Source of the DNA: Naematelia aurantialba
Taxonomy: Eukaryota > Basidiomycota > Tremellomycetes > Tremellales > Naemateliaceae
Length of the DNA stretch: 64,000 bases
Assembly (NCBI GenBank): GCA_021527695.1
Contig: JAKFAO010000005.1
Location: forward strand, 806,001 to 870,000
Reading direction: 5' to 3'
Each line of letters begins with the position of its first letter. Within the stretch, counting starts at the first letter, position 1. Shown here piece by piece: positions 46,118 through 57,651 of the stretch. The position numbers were made by a program, and so were the translations under genes. The notes beneath the pieces are model-generated. The model saw only the letters and a list, made by a program, of their open reading frames with translations, ran no database searches and was not told where the DNA came from.

Positions 46118-47644
46118 CTACCGCCGGGCCATGAGCGTGTCGATGTGCTCTCGCACGCCGTCTTCCCAGTCCTCCCACGTGATTGCCGCCCACCAGTTGT
46201 CCCGTGCGGGACAGTCTGCCTTCTGCACGCCTTGTCTTCCGGCTTGAGAGAACAGTTAGCACCATCAACGCCAAACAGGGGAGAAGCTCTGACAGAGCTG
46301 ACAGGCATAAGAGAGCTGAGAGACGTGCGATATGGGCATGACACAGACAGGGAAAGGATGAGGATGAGGATGAGGATGAGGCGACGTACGTCTTCCACCC
46401 TGTTTGCCGGACGGAATGACCCACTGTGCTCTCAGCACTCCCTCGTGCTTGAAGCCGAGGCGCTTTGCGGCCTCCTGGCTCTTTATATTGAACGTCGTCG
46501 TGGTCCACTGACACCGGCGCAGTCCAAGCCCGCCTTGGTCCGGCATGTCCAGCGTGCGGTGCATGACCAGCCCAGCGGCGTGCGTGAGGACGTGGGTTCG
46601 CTGAGGGGTCAGTGCTGTCTCTGCGGGTGGTCGCCCGGGGGAGATGAAGTGGAGAGATCGGAAGATAACATGGGGAGGAACATGAAGAGAAACAGGAAGA
46701 GAGCAGAAGGGAAACAGGAAGAAGAACAGACGAGAAACATGAAGAAGCGCAGGAAGAGAAAGAAGGAACGGTAACGTGACAGAGGCATGAATATGGAAAG
46801 GAGAAGCAGACACAGAGACGGCGATCGAGAAGCCGCTGACCTGATAAGGAGGCATGACGAGTATATACCCCGGCTCGACCACCATGTGCGCTTCGGAACT
46901 CTGGATCATGCCGATGATACCTGCGAATTCGTACTCTGCCGGATCGGTCTTGGGCGTATCTGGCCCCGGCTTGTCCGTGTAGATGGCGTAGAAGAGCGAG
47001 TCCTGCGCGGAAGTTAGCACCGGCATCGAGGAGTGATAGCGGTATCATCGGCGCGGAAAGCCAGCACTGGCATCGAGGAGTCATAGCGGTATCGTCGGCG
47101 CGGAAAGTCAGCACCGGCATCGAGGAGTGACAGTGGTGTGGTTGGCGAATAAGGGCATCGCACTGAGACGAGGAAGGAGAACGGAGACGGAGGGACGGCC
47201 CGGCTCAGCTCACAGGTGGCAGCCGCGCCGACTTTTCAGCCCACTGAAGCACATCCTCGAGGGTCTGGAACGGGCTGATGCTGAGCCACTGCAGGACCTC
47301 GGGGTACTTGGCCAGCGAGTCGAAGAGCAGTTGCGCATGGAGCGATGGCTGTCGGGAGTGTCGTTAGTCTAGCACGAACAGTGCCAGGAAGGTGCAGGTG
47401 AAGGTGGAAGGTGAAGGTGGAAGGTGAAGATGGAAGGTGGAAGTGAAAAGTGGAGGGTGAAGGTGAACGATGGAGCTGGAAGCAACGAAGGACCCACGGT
47501 AAACGGCCTCAACTCGACCCTATCTGACCGCAGCGTCTCCACCTCGAACACGTAGTTGTAGTCATATTCCTCGACCGGGGTATGCAGGTGCGCGCCCGGC
47601 GGGATACTCGTCGTTGAAGGTCGGTACGAATTGCGAAACGGCAT
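46118..47644 (-). CDS. GNAT-family N-acetyltransferase (paralogue B)
   Basis: Paralogue of the acetyltransferase at 9415-11210. The ATG at 47644 gives MPFRNSYRPSTTSIPPGAHL then YDYNYVF and SDRVELRPFT, ending at a GTGGGT donor exactly as in paralogue A. Next, SLHAQLLFDSLAKYPEVLQW and ISPFQTLEDVLQWAEKSARL, then DSLFYAIYTDKPGPDTPKTD with YEFAGIIGMIQSSEA and EPGYILVMPPYQ, then THVLTHAAGLVMHRTLDMPD with GLGLRRCQWTTTTFNIKSQE, AAKRLGFKHEGVLRAQWVIP, and the end AITWEDWEDGVREHIDTLMA with TAG at 46118-46120. All exon phases match A, so the pair is a duplication. Three introns contain tandem or low-complexity repeats, including a triplicated acceptor module (47005-47143). Substrate unknown. Confidence 0.85.
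47005..47143. repeat. 46-47 nt tandem triplication of a branch-point/acceptor module in a GNAT B intron
   Basis: Units begin at 47005, 47051 and 47098. On the sense (minus) strand each reads GTGCT(A/G)(A/G)CTT(T)CCGCGC near its 3' end. Only the copy nearest the exon is followed by AG and used as acceptor (CTAAC branch site); the other two end in CCG. Confidence 0.9.
47385..47478. repeat. GTGAAGGTGGAAG tandem repeat in the first GNAT B intron
   Basis: Seven or so imperfect copies of GGTGAAGGTGGAAG on the plus strand between the exons ending RPFT and beginning PSLHAQL. Confidence 0.85.
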
Positions 47645-48318
47645 GATCGTCTGTCAGTACCAGATACACGCCCACGGCTGTACACAAGCACGACTTGACG
47701 ACTTGCTCGCTGCGATACACGACGGGAACCGCACATGCACATGCATCGAGTCGGTACGGACCCACACGCCGAACCCACATCGACTCGGAATCACCACCCA
47801 GGCGACGGGTAGATGGATACATGCGAGGGGAGACGCGGTGCCTGCTGGAGCACCTCGCTTAACGAATTCGCACAGATAACCGCGGTTGCCTCCCAGTCCG
47901 AGTTTGGTGACACACCACACGTCGCGAGGAGTGAATGCCATGCCATCATGCCTAATGCAACAAGACTACTAAAACACATCTGATTGATAGCTCCCCGTTC
48001 CCGTTCCCGTGGGAACAGTGCGTAGCTGCTTCCGCCCTGCTGAGCCTGGTATCGTTGTCCGATCCCGGCCTATCGTCTATACTAATTCGAGTCGAGTGCT
48101 CCCATCCACTGCAGGAATCGCCCGCCCGCTTGACCACGCGAGACACTCCTCCTCGGACCCCGTAGCCTCACGCATCGCTACGTCCGCACGCGCACCCTGT
48201 ATCCCCATGCCTCAACCCCACACAGGGCTAGCTTGTAACCTCACGCCACAAGCCCGCGTACCGGCCTCCTCGTGCCCATGCCTCAGGCCCGCGCAGAGGT
48301 AGCATGTAACCTCACGCC
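47645..48318. other. Intergenic region, GNAT B promoter / Lon 3' side
   Basis: 674 bp. The right part holds degenerate copies of the Lon C-terminal coding end (see 48210-48352). A 95-codon minus frame (47654-47941) is not supported by family resemblance. Confidence 0.5.
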
Positions 48319-48352
48319 TCAGGCCCGCACAGAGGTAGCCTGTATCACCTCC
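48210..48352 (-). repeat. Repeated stop-codon region of the Lon gene
   Basis: CCTCAGGCCCGCACAGAGGT at 48317 (plus strand; it contains the Lon TGA and codes for TSVRA) recurs at 48281 with one change, exactly 36 nt away, followed in both by AGC(C/A)TGTA. A more diverged copy (CCTCAACCCCACACAGGGCT) starts at 48210. The 36-nt spacing keeps the frame, so downstream of the stop the sense strand reads GVRLHATSARA and stop again. Confidence 0.85.
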
Positions 48353-51300
48353 CTCTGAGGCTGCTGTTGCACAGGCAGCGTCTCCCGCCACCGCTCCTCC
48401 GCCTCAGAGCCCCTAAACACCTCGTGCAGGACCTGCCGCACCTCGTCGACAAAGACAAACTCGATGCCTTCCTTGACCGAATCAGGCACGTTTTCGTCAA
48501 TGTCCGACTTGCACGCGACGGGCACGATCAGTTCTGTGCCTGTCAGCTTGTCCACCAGGGAGTAGAAAACAGCCAGGCAGAACAAAGGGCAGGCAGAACA
48601 AGTGCAAGGCAGAACGTAACCAGTAGGAATACCAATCGCCGGGGAGAGAGAATAGAACCAAGAATCATGAAAGAACACTTCACTGCACATCGCCCGTACA
48701 CTCACTCTTGATGCCCGCGCGATGCGCTGCAAGAATCTTCTCCTTCAGCCCACCAACCGGCAACACCTGGCCAAGAAGCGAAATCTCGCCCGTCATAGCT
48801 ACGTCCGGATCGACCTTGGTCTTGGTGAACAGCGAGACGAGGGCCGTCAAGATCGCCGTGCCGGCACTCGGTCCTTCTTTGCCGATCGCACCCTCGGGCC
48901 TACATCGTCAGCAAAGCCAGCCCAGCTCGAAAATCTCAAGTCCATGGTTCCCATGTTCTGTTTCAGGGGACTGCCTCTAGTCCTGGTCCAGCAGTGGGGC
49001 AGAGCAAGACACAGAGAGAAAGTGGGGGAGAGGCGTGACACCCAACGTACATGTGCAAGTGCAGATCCCGGTCATTCAGCATCATGTCTGCCTCGGACTT
49101 GGTCACGCCCAGCAAGAACGCGTTCGACTTGACCCAGCTGAGCGCAATCTGTGCAGATTCACGAATCACCTCGCCGAGCTTGCCGGTTAGTTGGAGATGG
49201 CCCTTCCCTGGCATTGACTATTGCAGTCGCATCAGCATCAATATCGCAACGGCCCAAGCGTGTCACCACTCACCGTCACTTCGATGGGCATGACGGCGCC
49301 GCTGCCGTTGCCGAGGTATCCAAGTCCAGTACTGACTCCAGCAGGAGGCGACGAGGTGTAGAGCCGATCTTTGTGATAGATAGGTCTGTTTTGTCAGTCG
49401 CCATCCAGGTCGAGCTCTTGTGGAGAGACAAAGGTAGGAAGAGGCAGATAGTGATAGGAGGGGAAGGAGGAACAGGGAAAGGTGAAGAGGTAAAGGGAAA
49501 GGTGGAGAGACGGAGCATAGATGACAGCGGTCGAGGAACCAAATCGCGAAAGTCGTACAGCGGCAAAGGTCGTGGAAAGGCAAAAGTCACGTAGAGGCAG
49601 GCATCGGTGCAGACAAAAATCATGCACACGCAATGGCGTGTAACGCAAAACTCACGGCCCAACGTAATCCTTGAGATTCTCCGACGTGATCCTCACATGC
49701 ACTCCGTCTGGGACCTTGAGCGCTGGCCGCGCCTTTGTCGTGACAGCCTTCTCGGGCGGTACGTCGGCCGGCCGACCCGACTCGTCCGTCTGGTCCACTG
49801 GCGTCCTCTCTGATGCAGGCTTCACATCTGGGTCCTGGGCGTCGACCGTGCGTACTTCGGCATCAGCGGGTTTGGGCTGTTCAGGCTCAGGCAGGCCGGC
49901 TTCTCCCAGGTCGGTGACGATCTTGAATGCTGCTTTGCGGTAGATCTACGTCCCACTGCGTCAGCTTGTCGTGCCTCGATCGCCTAGAAAGATGTATCGG
50001 AGAGGGAGAGGAAGGTGGAGCTGACCTTTTCGATATGCTTTTTGAGATTCCGCACCCCGCTTTCCCGGCAGTAATACCTGATGAGATTCTCAATCGCCCC
50101 AGAATCCAACTGCACATCCACATCCTGCAGCCCCGAAGCTTCCTTTGCCTGCACGCTCAGATACTTTTCCGCAATGTTCATCTTTTCAGCCGACACGTAT
50201 CCGCTGACCTCGAGCACCTCCATTCGGTCGAGCAGCGGTCCGGGGATGGTATCCAGCATGTTGGCAGTGCACACGAAGAGGATGCGCGACAGGTCGACAG
50301 GCACGTCCATGTAGTGGTCTAGGAACGACGAGTTTTGTTCCGGGTCGAGCATTTCGAGGAGCGCAGACGACGGGTCGCCATTGTGTCCTCGCCCAGGGGA
50401 GATTTTGTCAATCTCGTCGATCAGGATGACGGGGTTTTCGACAGCAACCTTTTTGAGCGCCTGGATTGGCTTGCCCGGCATGGCACTGAGCTAGTCAGAT
50501 CGGTGCGCGGGGTGGGTGGTGGTCCTGGGGGAGGATTCCATAGGTGGAGGAGAAGGGGAAGGTGAGAAGAAGAGAAGGAGCAGCGGGTCGATCACAACGC
50601 TCACCCGATATAAGTCCTTCTGTGCCCTTTGATTTCCGCAACATCGCCCAACCCACCCACGGAGAACCTGTAAAACTGCCGGCCTAGGGCTCTGGCAATG
50701 CTCTTGCCGATACTCGTCTTGCCCACCCCTGGTGGCCCGACGAGACAGATGATCTTGCCCTCGACCGTACCTCGCAGTTTGCCCACTGCCAAAAACTCGA
50801 GAATCCGATCTTTGACGTCTTTCAGCCCGTAGTGGTCCTCCTCGAGCACCTGCGTCGCATGCGTAATGTTGAAGTTTTCAGGCGAGTGCACGCCCCAGGG
50901 TATTTGTGTCAGCCAGTCGAGGTAGTTTCGCGTCACACTGCATGGTCAGCCTCCCAAATTCCGACTACCGCTGATTGAGCGTTTCCGCTCCTGTCTCCGC
51001 TTTAGATCGAAGATGGTAGAGAGTACTCGTAGACTGAACAGGGTGCGTAGACTGAAAATGGTAGAGAGTACTAGAATGAAGATGGTAGTACTCGACCACT
51101 CACTTGAACTCGCTGGAGACCTGCTCCAGACCCTGCAGCTTGCTAATCTCCTCGTCGAACACCTTGCGCACACCTTCTGGCATGGCCAGCTGTTCCGCCT
51201 TTTCCTTGAACTTCTCGACCAGCTTGTCCTTGCCATCGCTCTCCATCCCCAGCTCCTTCTTGATCCCCTTGAGCTGCTCCATCAGGTAAAACTCCTTGTG

Positions 51301-52962
51301 TCGTTTCTGCAACTTGGTGTCCACGTCTTTACTGATCTTCTGCTGCAGTTGGGCATTGATCAGTTCCTTTTTGAGGATGATCAGGGCCTTTTGCAATTTG
51401 TCCTCGATGGTCTGTGAGTCGAGCACAGCCTGGAGCTCGAGCGTGTCGCCAGTCGATACGGCGGCGGCAAAGTCGGCTAGCCGCTCAGGCTCGTCAAAGA
51501 CGTTGGTCGTGCTGATCGACATGGTGAAGCTCGCAACTGCGCTTGGTCAGCTCCTGCCATCCGCTGTTACGATACTGCAACCGAGGGCGCTGCACTCATA
51601 GCTGAAGGCTGGACGTACTCTGGTCGCGGAAGATCTGGGAGAGCTGAGCAATGTCCTTGAAGACCGAGATGAGCTCGGACATGATCGCGCGGACAATCTG
51701 TGAGTCCTTTTTGTACGGCTCGAATTGGACATTCTGGACATTGACGAGGGAGATTTCAGGTAAAAAGGGATACAGAAATCCGATCTGTGATGCCGGTCTA
51801 GGTGGGGTTGGCGCAGGCGCTGCACCGTCTTCGCCCTCTGTCCAACGTTAGCCACCTCCTCCGCAAATCTATCTATCCGCCGTGTCTATGAGAACATACC
51901 ATCGGATGTGGTCGACACGACACCCATGTCCTCTCGAACCTCCTGTATGCTCGGCGTCTCCTTTTCAAAGCTTGCCACATCGCCTTCATCGTCGGTCTCT
52001 TGCTTCTGCACCTCCTCGACCACTCGGGCCATGGGGACGGCCGAGCTGCCGCCTTTCGTGACGAGTTCGTCCACGCGGATGCGTCGGTGGGGGTACAGAA
52101 CGACAGTGAGCGCGGGTGGGCGGTCGGCGCCTCCCCCATTCTCGCCCTTTTTCCGCTCGGCCGACTCGAACGAGCTGGTGATTTGCGCAAACACGCCGAC
52201 GGGGTGCACCTGGTCCAGCGAGGTGATGGCATCTGCATCGGCGTCTGCATCCTTCAGCAGAAATGCGCCGACGTACGGCTGGCCATGGGCCTGCAGCTCC
52301 CGGATCGCCTTGATCACGGGCGGCGACGTGACCGTGACAGCCTTGTAGAATGTCGGGAAGAGGGGCCGACGCGCAATGGGCAGTACGAGGAGTTGCGGGT
52401 ACACGTCCGGGACGGAGAGTTTGGCGATCTCTCTCCCTGTACTCTCAGGAGGCGAGTTGGGAGGCGATGACGGCGGTGTCGAAGGGGGTGCTGATGACCC
52501 GGATGACCCGGATGATCCGGATGATCCGGAAGATGGAGGAGCAGAAGACGACGAGGACGATGATGACGAAGCGTTAGCCGTCACCTCTTCCGATGGTTTT
52601 TGCTTTCGCTTTTGCTTGACCACTGCTGCCCTCGCACGCTCCTCTGCCGCCTTGGACGACTCTGCCTGCTGCTCCGGCGAGTCTCTGGATTTATCCTCCA
52701 CCTCTGCGCCTCCGCCCTCCTGTATCCCCTTGTCCTTGGCCGCGCCGTCCTCGGCCTCCTCGTTCGTAGCATTCACCCACCGCTTCTCCTTGAGATCCCG
52801 CGCCGTCGAATGAAGACCTCGTCGGAACGGATCGCGGACGTACGAGGATGCGGGCCTCGAGGACGCAGTTGGGATCACAAGTCGGGAAGAGGAGAGTGCT
52901 GATGCGAGTGTCGGCTGACATTGCCGCCGAGCGCATCGAATCGACGAGCGAAGAGAGAGCAT
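48319..52962 (-). CDS. PIM1: Mitochondrial Lon protease (Pim1)
   Basis: ATP-dependent serine protease of the mitochondrial matrix, degrading misfolded and oxidised proteins and binding mtDNA. I choose the ATG at 52962 ([20 protein letters not shown]), which gives a basic presequence and [11 protein letters not shown], a typical processing site; an in-frame ATG at 52992 is possible. A Ser/Glu-rich insert precedes the N-terminal substrate domain ([20 protein letters not shown]). Then the coiled-coil [38 protein letters not shown], Walker [38 protein letters not shown], Walker [14 protein letters not shown] and sensor [20 protein letters not shown]. Proteolytic part: [40 protein letters not shown] (catalytic Ser), [10 protein letters not shown] with the paired Lys, and [18 protein letters not shown]. 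All active residues are present. TGA at 48319-48321 falls inside a tandem repeat. At least nine introns. Confidence 0.95.
51008..51095. repeat. ATGGTAGAGAGTACT-type repeats in a Lon intron
   Basis: AGATGGTAGAGAGTACTCG, AAATGGTAGAGAGTACTAG and AAGATGGTAGTACTCG, interleaved with two CGTAGACTGAA motifs, within the intron between the SSEFK and VTRNYLDW exons. Confidence 0.8.
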
Positions 52963-53482
52963 CACGCCGTGTGAGAACGAACAAGCCGGCACCTGGAGAA
53001 AAGACTATGCGAGCCTCGAGAGTCTGTCCTGTCTCTCGTCCTGGCGTCGTTTGGATGGTCGGTCGTGTGAGGTACAAGTGTAGAATGAGCACGCAGAACA
53101 ACGATGACACATCTGCAGCCTCCACTCGATAATCGAGTTTCCAAGAAAATACACCAGTGGCAAACGCCGATAACCGAGGCGTCCACTGCATGCAGCGTCC
53201 CAGTTTGCTTCTATACGCATACATTGTTGCTCTCATCCCTGCAGAGGGCTTGAAAGTGCAGTAGCGACGGGGTAGCAAATCGTTCGACCGCATTTGAACG
53301 CACGAACGGAAAGGTATATGCAACCAGGCTCTGAAAACAGGTGCTTGTCTCAATATGCGGTCAGGCTCTCATATAGGAGCAACAAAGTCGAGTGATACAA
53401 GCACATGCATTGGGGAATCTAAGGTGGTGACAGATATGGTGGTCTGCAGGCAGGATTGGTGCCCAACTGGCGTGCTCTCTGC
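52963..53482. other. Intergenic region upstream of Lon
   Basis: 520 bp holding the Lon promoter and the 3' end of the DUF7598-type gene. Nothing distinctive seen. Confidence 0.4.
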
Positions 53483-54726
53483 TTAGATAGCATATCCTGC
53501 GACTCTGTAAGCCGGCTGTACATTCACTAACCCACCGGTTCTCGCAGACCCCAACTCACGGGGAAGAGTCTCGAGCGGTCGACTGATCTTGAACCCTTTA
53601 TCCGCGGCAGCTCGCTCGCCCTGCCTGCCAAATCCAAAGCCTCCGAAACGCGCCCCAGGCGCAGTCGTATTCTGCGGCAACAGCGGCGAGTCCGAGTGCT
53701 GGCTGGCCGTCCTCGAGAGTGACGATGTGTCGCCGGGGGTCGACTGAGCCTGGTGCGGCGGTTCAGTGGCGGTACTTGGTGAACGCTTCTTCTCCGTCAC
53801 CATGTCCCATGCGGTGGCCGCCATTCTTGTCTGTGGCGTCCTAGCCGCCCATGTCAGAACGGGTTCACAGCGCACAAGAATCATGCAGTGGGGTGGGGTG
53901 TGGGTGTGGAGGATGAGGGTCAGGGGCAGGCGCGGATGAGGGTGGAGGCTGGAGCACACAAGACTCACAAGGAGGAGACGTTCTCCCACGAGAAGACGAG
54001 GCGGCGAGTCTTGGCTTTGTGGCGGAAGGCAATGCCCGCGATAATGTTGAAGCACCCAATGATGAACAACAGCCATCCAGTCACTTGCGGGAAGCGGTCG
54101 CAATAGTGAGAAAGTACTTGCGCGCCGATCCTACCCCGGCATCAGTCCTCATGCCTGCACGACGATTGGACCACGGGCAAATCACTTACAGGGACTGAAA
54201 GACACCCAAGCAGCCCAGGCCGTGCGCTGGACCAAGCACAGGGACGAGCTCTTCGAAGAACCGTTTCGGGAATCCGATCTCAGATAGCGTCAGAAGAATG
54301 CACTCGAAGACTGTGCGGCATCAGTTGGGGTTTGAGGATCTACTGCCGAGGGCACGAGAAGTGCGATACGTACTGATGAATAGCCTGTTGAGGATGCTCC
54401 AGAACGGCCCGCCGGTCTGATCAGGCACCGTCGAGTACTCGACATAGTCGCAGTCCCAGAGTTCGGTAGCGTTGGTTGTGCTGTTGTTGACCGATTGCTT
54501 GTCATTGGCTTTGATCGCTTTGATATCACTTGTAGAGATGTCAGCGCAAGCAAGGCGTCAAACGTCTTCTTGGTAGGTGGAAGCCACTCACTCGACCATT
54601 GTCTTGATGTTTGCTGCCATGGCGAGGAGGAGCGCAACGATGCTGATGAACCGGAGAACATTGAGTGCAATGAACGTCGGCCCTGAGGGACGAGAAGGGA
54701 GGAAAGGCTTGATGGACTCCTGACAT
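53483..54726 (-). CDS. DUF7598-type basidiomycete membrane protein
   Basis: Four-helix membrane protein of unknown role. The first large exon reads GPTFIALNVLRFISIVALLL then AMAANIKTMV, next DIKAIKANDKQSVNNSTTNA, WDCDYVEYSTVPDQTGGPFW, ILNRLFI, LTLSEIGFPKRFFEELVPVL, GPAHGLGCLGVFQSLI, then GAQVLSHYCDRFPQVTGWLL and FIIGCFNIIAGIAF with KTRRLVFSWENVSSL. This block order is a conserved basidiomycete family that I know as DUF7598. The C-terminal exon is disordered with Ser/Thr and ends YRVAGYAI, TAG at 53483-53485. The family start MSGPTF would need ATGTCAG (54720-54726) joined to GGCCG at 54682; the 37 nt between begin with GA, not GT, so the start exon is uncertain. The protein is clearly coding from 54682 down. 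Confidence 0.72.
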
Positions 54727-55865
54727 TGTGCGTGACAGGGTGGTTTGGCTGTTAGATGATTTGACGGTACTAGAAAAGGTCGCCTGCGACAGATAGTAAG
54801 GTGGCTGAGAGTGCGAATCGAGGCAATGTAAGCCTGAAGAGTGATATTAATGAGAAGATGAGACGAAAACGAGGGGAGAGATGGGAAGGCAAAGCGGTCA
54901 GTAGGTCAGTAGATATATCTCTCCAACGACAACAGCCACAGCAACATCTTTGAAGCGCCTTCCCCTTGACTCTCCGTTCCCCAGTCGAGATTGAGCAATC
55001 TTCGTCAGAGATGACAATAGCAGGACACCATGCTGCGACGGACGAGGAGAAGGGCAGTTTCATATCTCGCTCGACGACACTCCCCCGTCAAAGTCGCCTC
55101 GAGGTTTTATTGTTGCAGCAAACGTCTCACCGTACAATGAGCAGCAGAACAGTTTATCACGCCTACTTAATCCACGTCATGATTTCGTTCCCTAGTCTTG
55201 TCCGAAAGGAAGCGTGGCAGCACCGCTTTTGTTTCGCGCCATGACCACCACTAGACCTAATGAGCCCTGTCCTACCAGTACTGATCTGGTATGTATATAT
55301 GCATATGCATCCTGCATGCTCTGCTGGGACGCCATGCATCTGAGCAATTGGATTCCCCCTTGGCAAGAGGCGTAGAAGAAAGTTGGATAGCTTGAAAGCT
55401 GCTGCAAAACGCGTGCCGGTACCTTTTCTTACCCCGTTTCCCCGACGCGCCTGGCCTTTTTGTGACGCGCGGCGCCAGGGCCAAGGAAGGAAAGAAAGAA
55501 GGAAAGACCAACACCCTCTCTTCCTTTGCTCCGTTTCATCTCGTCTTCTTTCCTCTCTTCCTTCCTCTTTGCTCTGCATACTCACTCTTCTCTCTACTCG
55601 ATCAAGAAGCCTGGCCTCACTCTCGAACCCCTCTTCAACGTCCAGCAGCCGACTGGTCCGGCTCTCTTTGTGTCTGCCAATCCCCACTCTCCTTTACAGA
55701 CAAGAACGATCCGAGCGTAGTCCTTCCCTGAGACACCCTTGTTCGTATACCATCTCCCCGCACCATCGAGTACGTAGATCCTCGACCCCATCTTGGCGCA
55801 CGAGTGCTTGTCCATCTTGGCGCTTGTCTCGTTGCGCAGCCATCTGACAGCCAACTGCTAGCAAC
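54727..55865. promoter_or_regulatory. Divergent intergenic region (1.1 kb), DUF7598-type gene / surface protein
   Basis: The stretch about 55515-55610 is a strong pyrimidine tract (CTCTTCCTTTGCTCCG... TTCTTTCCTCTCTTCCTTCC), typical of a fungal core promoter or leader for the plus-strand gene at 55866. Frames on both strands in 55160-55930 show no family resemblance. Confidence 0.5.
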
Positions 55866-57310
55866 ATGCGCATCACTCCGGCTCTCCTCGTGCTGCCCCT
55901 GGCGCTTGCCCATTCTGCCCCTCAGCGCCGCCATCGCGTGCGAACCAACCTCATTCGAGCCGGCGCTCCGTACTCGAACCAGACTATCGAAGAGATCGAT
56001 GCGGCCTCGTCCAGCGCAGCTGCCTATTCAGCGTCTCTGGCGGCATTCAGCGCATCTGCCACTCCCAGCAGTGACTCCATCTCGTCGGCTGCTATCACCG
56101 ACTCGTTCACGTCTAGCATTTATTCCAGCTCGGCCGTGAGCTCGAGTGCACCGTCCAGCGTTGCATCTCAGGTGCGCGACCATTTTACTTTGTTGGACAA
56201 CGTACGCTTACAGTGAATGCAGCCTTCGGATACTACGACCAGTGTCACGCCAGTGTCGACAGTGTCCAGCGTGTCGAGCGATGCTCCTTCCTCCACTGAG
56301 GACTACTTTACGCGTAAGCGCGACGTCTGGCGTATCAAAAGTGCTAATCATCTGCAGAGAGCGCGACCGACACCTCGTCCACAGCTCCTTCGGTCATTGC
56401 CAGTTCATCCTCCGTCGTCGATGAAGCACCGACAACCATCAGCGCGTCCTCTACAGTCGCTCAGAGTACCGTTATAGTGGCCGCCTCGTCACTACGCGTG
56501 ACTACCATCCAGACAACAGCTTCGTCCACGTCGTCCGCGACGGCTGCTGCTGCCAAGAGTTCGACATCTGGTCTCTCAAAGCCTACCCTCATCGCCATCA
56601 TCGTTGTCGCTTGTGTGGTCGGCCTCGCCGCGATTGGGTTTACCGCTTTCCGAAAGTGGAAACTACGTCCCAGTAACAGGTTCGATGAGAAATTGAAGCC
56701 AATTGACTTTTCGCCGTACAACAATGGGCTCAATGATGACTTGTGAGCTTTCCTGCCTTCTCGGACCGGAGCTCGGACTGACGATTTGGTTTAGCCTCGA
56801 AAAGACCCTGCAGAGGAGCACGTCCAATTCGTCTGCCCAATTGCAGCGACAGCAGTTCGTTTCGGAGCTCGACGTGCCCGGTGTACCTGCGCACGACTTC
56901 ACAGCCGGTGCGGTCAATGCTGCTGGTCACGGCGCATATGCTCAAGACACGTACCACCAAGATCCATTTGCTAATGCCGAGCAATACGACTATGACGCCG
57001 CCTACTACCACCAGCAGGAGCACGCTTATCCTCCGGCGGCGCACCAGGGCGACTACGCTGCTCAAGAGCAATCAATCGTTGACGGATACGCAGATTTGCA
57101 GCGCGGCAACAGCGTAGGCTCGGGAAGCGGTCACGGTCATCCCACCATGGCGTATCCCAGCGAGAATGCGTTCCCTGATCCGTCCAACTACCTCGGCAGA
57201 CCGACAGGCGGTACAGACGGACCGTGAGTGTTGCTGCTGATCATGTGGTCTTGGCCGAAGGCTAATGGAGTGACAGGTATGCGCAAGCAGCGCAGTATCG
57301 TGGTTACTAG
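55866..57310 (+). CDS. Ser/Thr-rich single-pass surface protein
   Basis: The ATG at 55866 opens a signal peptide (MRITPALLVLPLALAHSAPQ) followed by a basic stretch (RRHRVRTNLIRAG), then an ectodomain of Ser, Thr, Ala and Val (for example AAYSASLAAFSASATPSSDS and TTISASSTVAQSTVIVAASS), likely heavily O-mannosylated. One membrane helix (LIAIIVVACVVGLAAIGF) with a positive FRKWKLR stop-transfer follows. The cytoplasmic tail includes NRFDEKLKPIDFSPYNNG, a Tyr/His/Gln-rich segment (QYDYDAAYYHQQEHAYPP) and ends YAQAAQYRGY, TAG at 57308-57310. Six or so short introns. Topology resembles fungal wall-stress sensors of the Mid2/Wsc type, but the Cys-rich WSC domain is absent, so a sensor role is only a guess. 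Confidence 0.75.
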
Positions 57311-57651
57311 AGGGTGGTTGTCTGGACCTGATTCTTGTCATTTTGCCTCGCTGGCCGAGGTGTCACTCTTTTAAGTGTGGGACGGACAGTGTAGCTAGGT
57401 TGTGCTGCTTGGCATCTCGTTGAGATCCAGATTATAACTTGAGAGCATGCACTGTGAGCGGTGAATGCCGACAGAGGGAGACAATAATGGGGCGTTGACT
57501 GGGCACACCTCGGCGGCGGTCGCGTCCTGTTCCGCCGGAATTCCTGGCTCTTTGGCTCCTTGACTCTTTGGTTCTGTTTGCCAGTCTTGGTATCTGACAA
57601 TGTCGGTGGTGTGAGCTAGCTTGGCTTCAAGAGCCTTGTCAGCGTACGAGG
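57311..57651. promoter_or_regulatory. Intergenic region upstream of the SIW14-like gene
   Basis: 341 bp between two plus-strand genes. A small tandem motif (CTTTGGCTCCTTGACTCTTTGG near 57548) is the only structure seen. Confidence 0.4.

Noticed and set aside
47654..47941. 95-codon minus frame upstream of GNAT B
   Set aside because: No family match, no conserved features; probably 5' flanking DNA of GNAT B.
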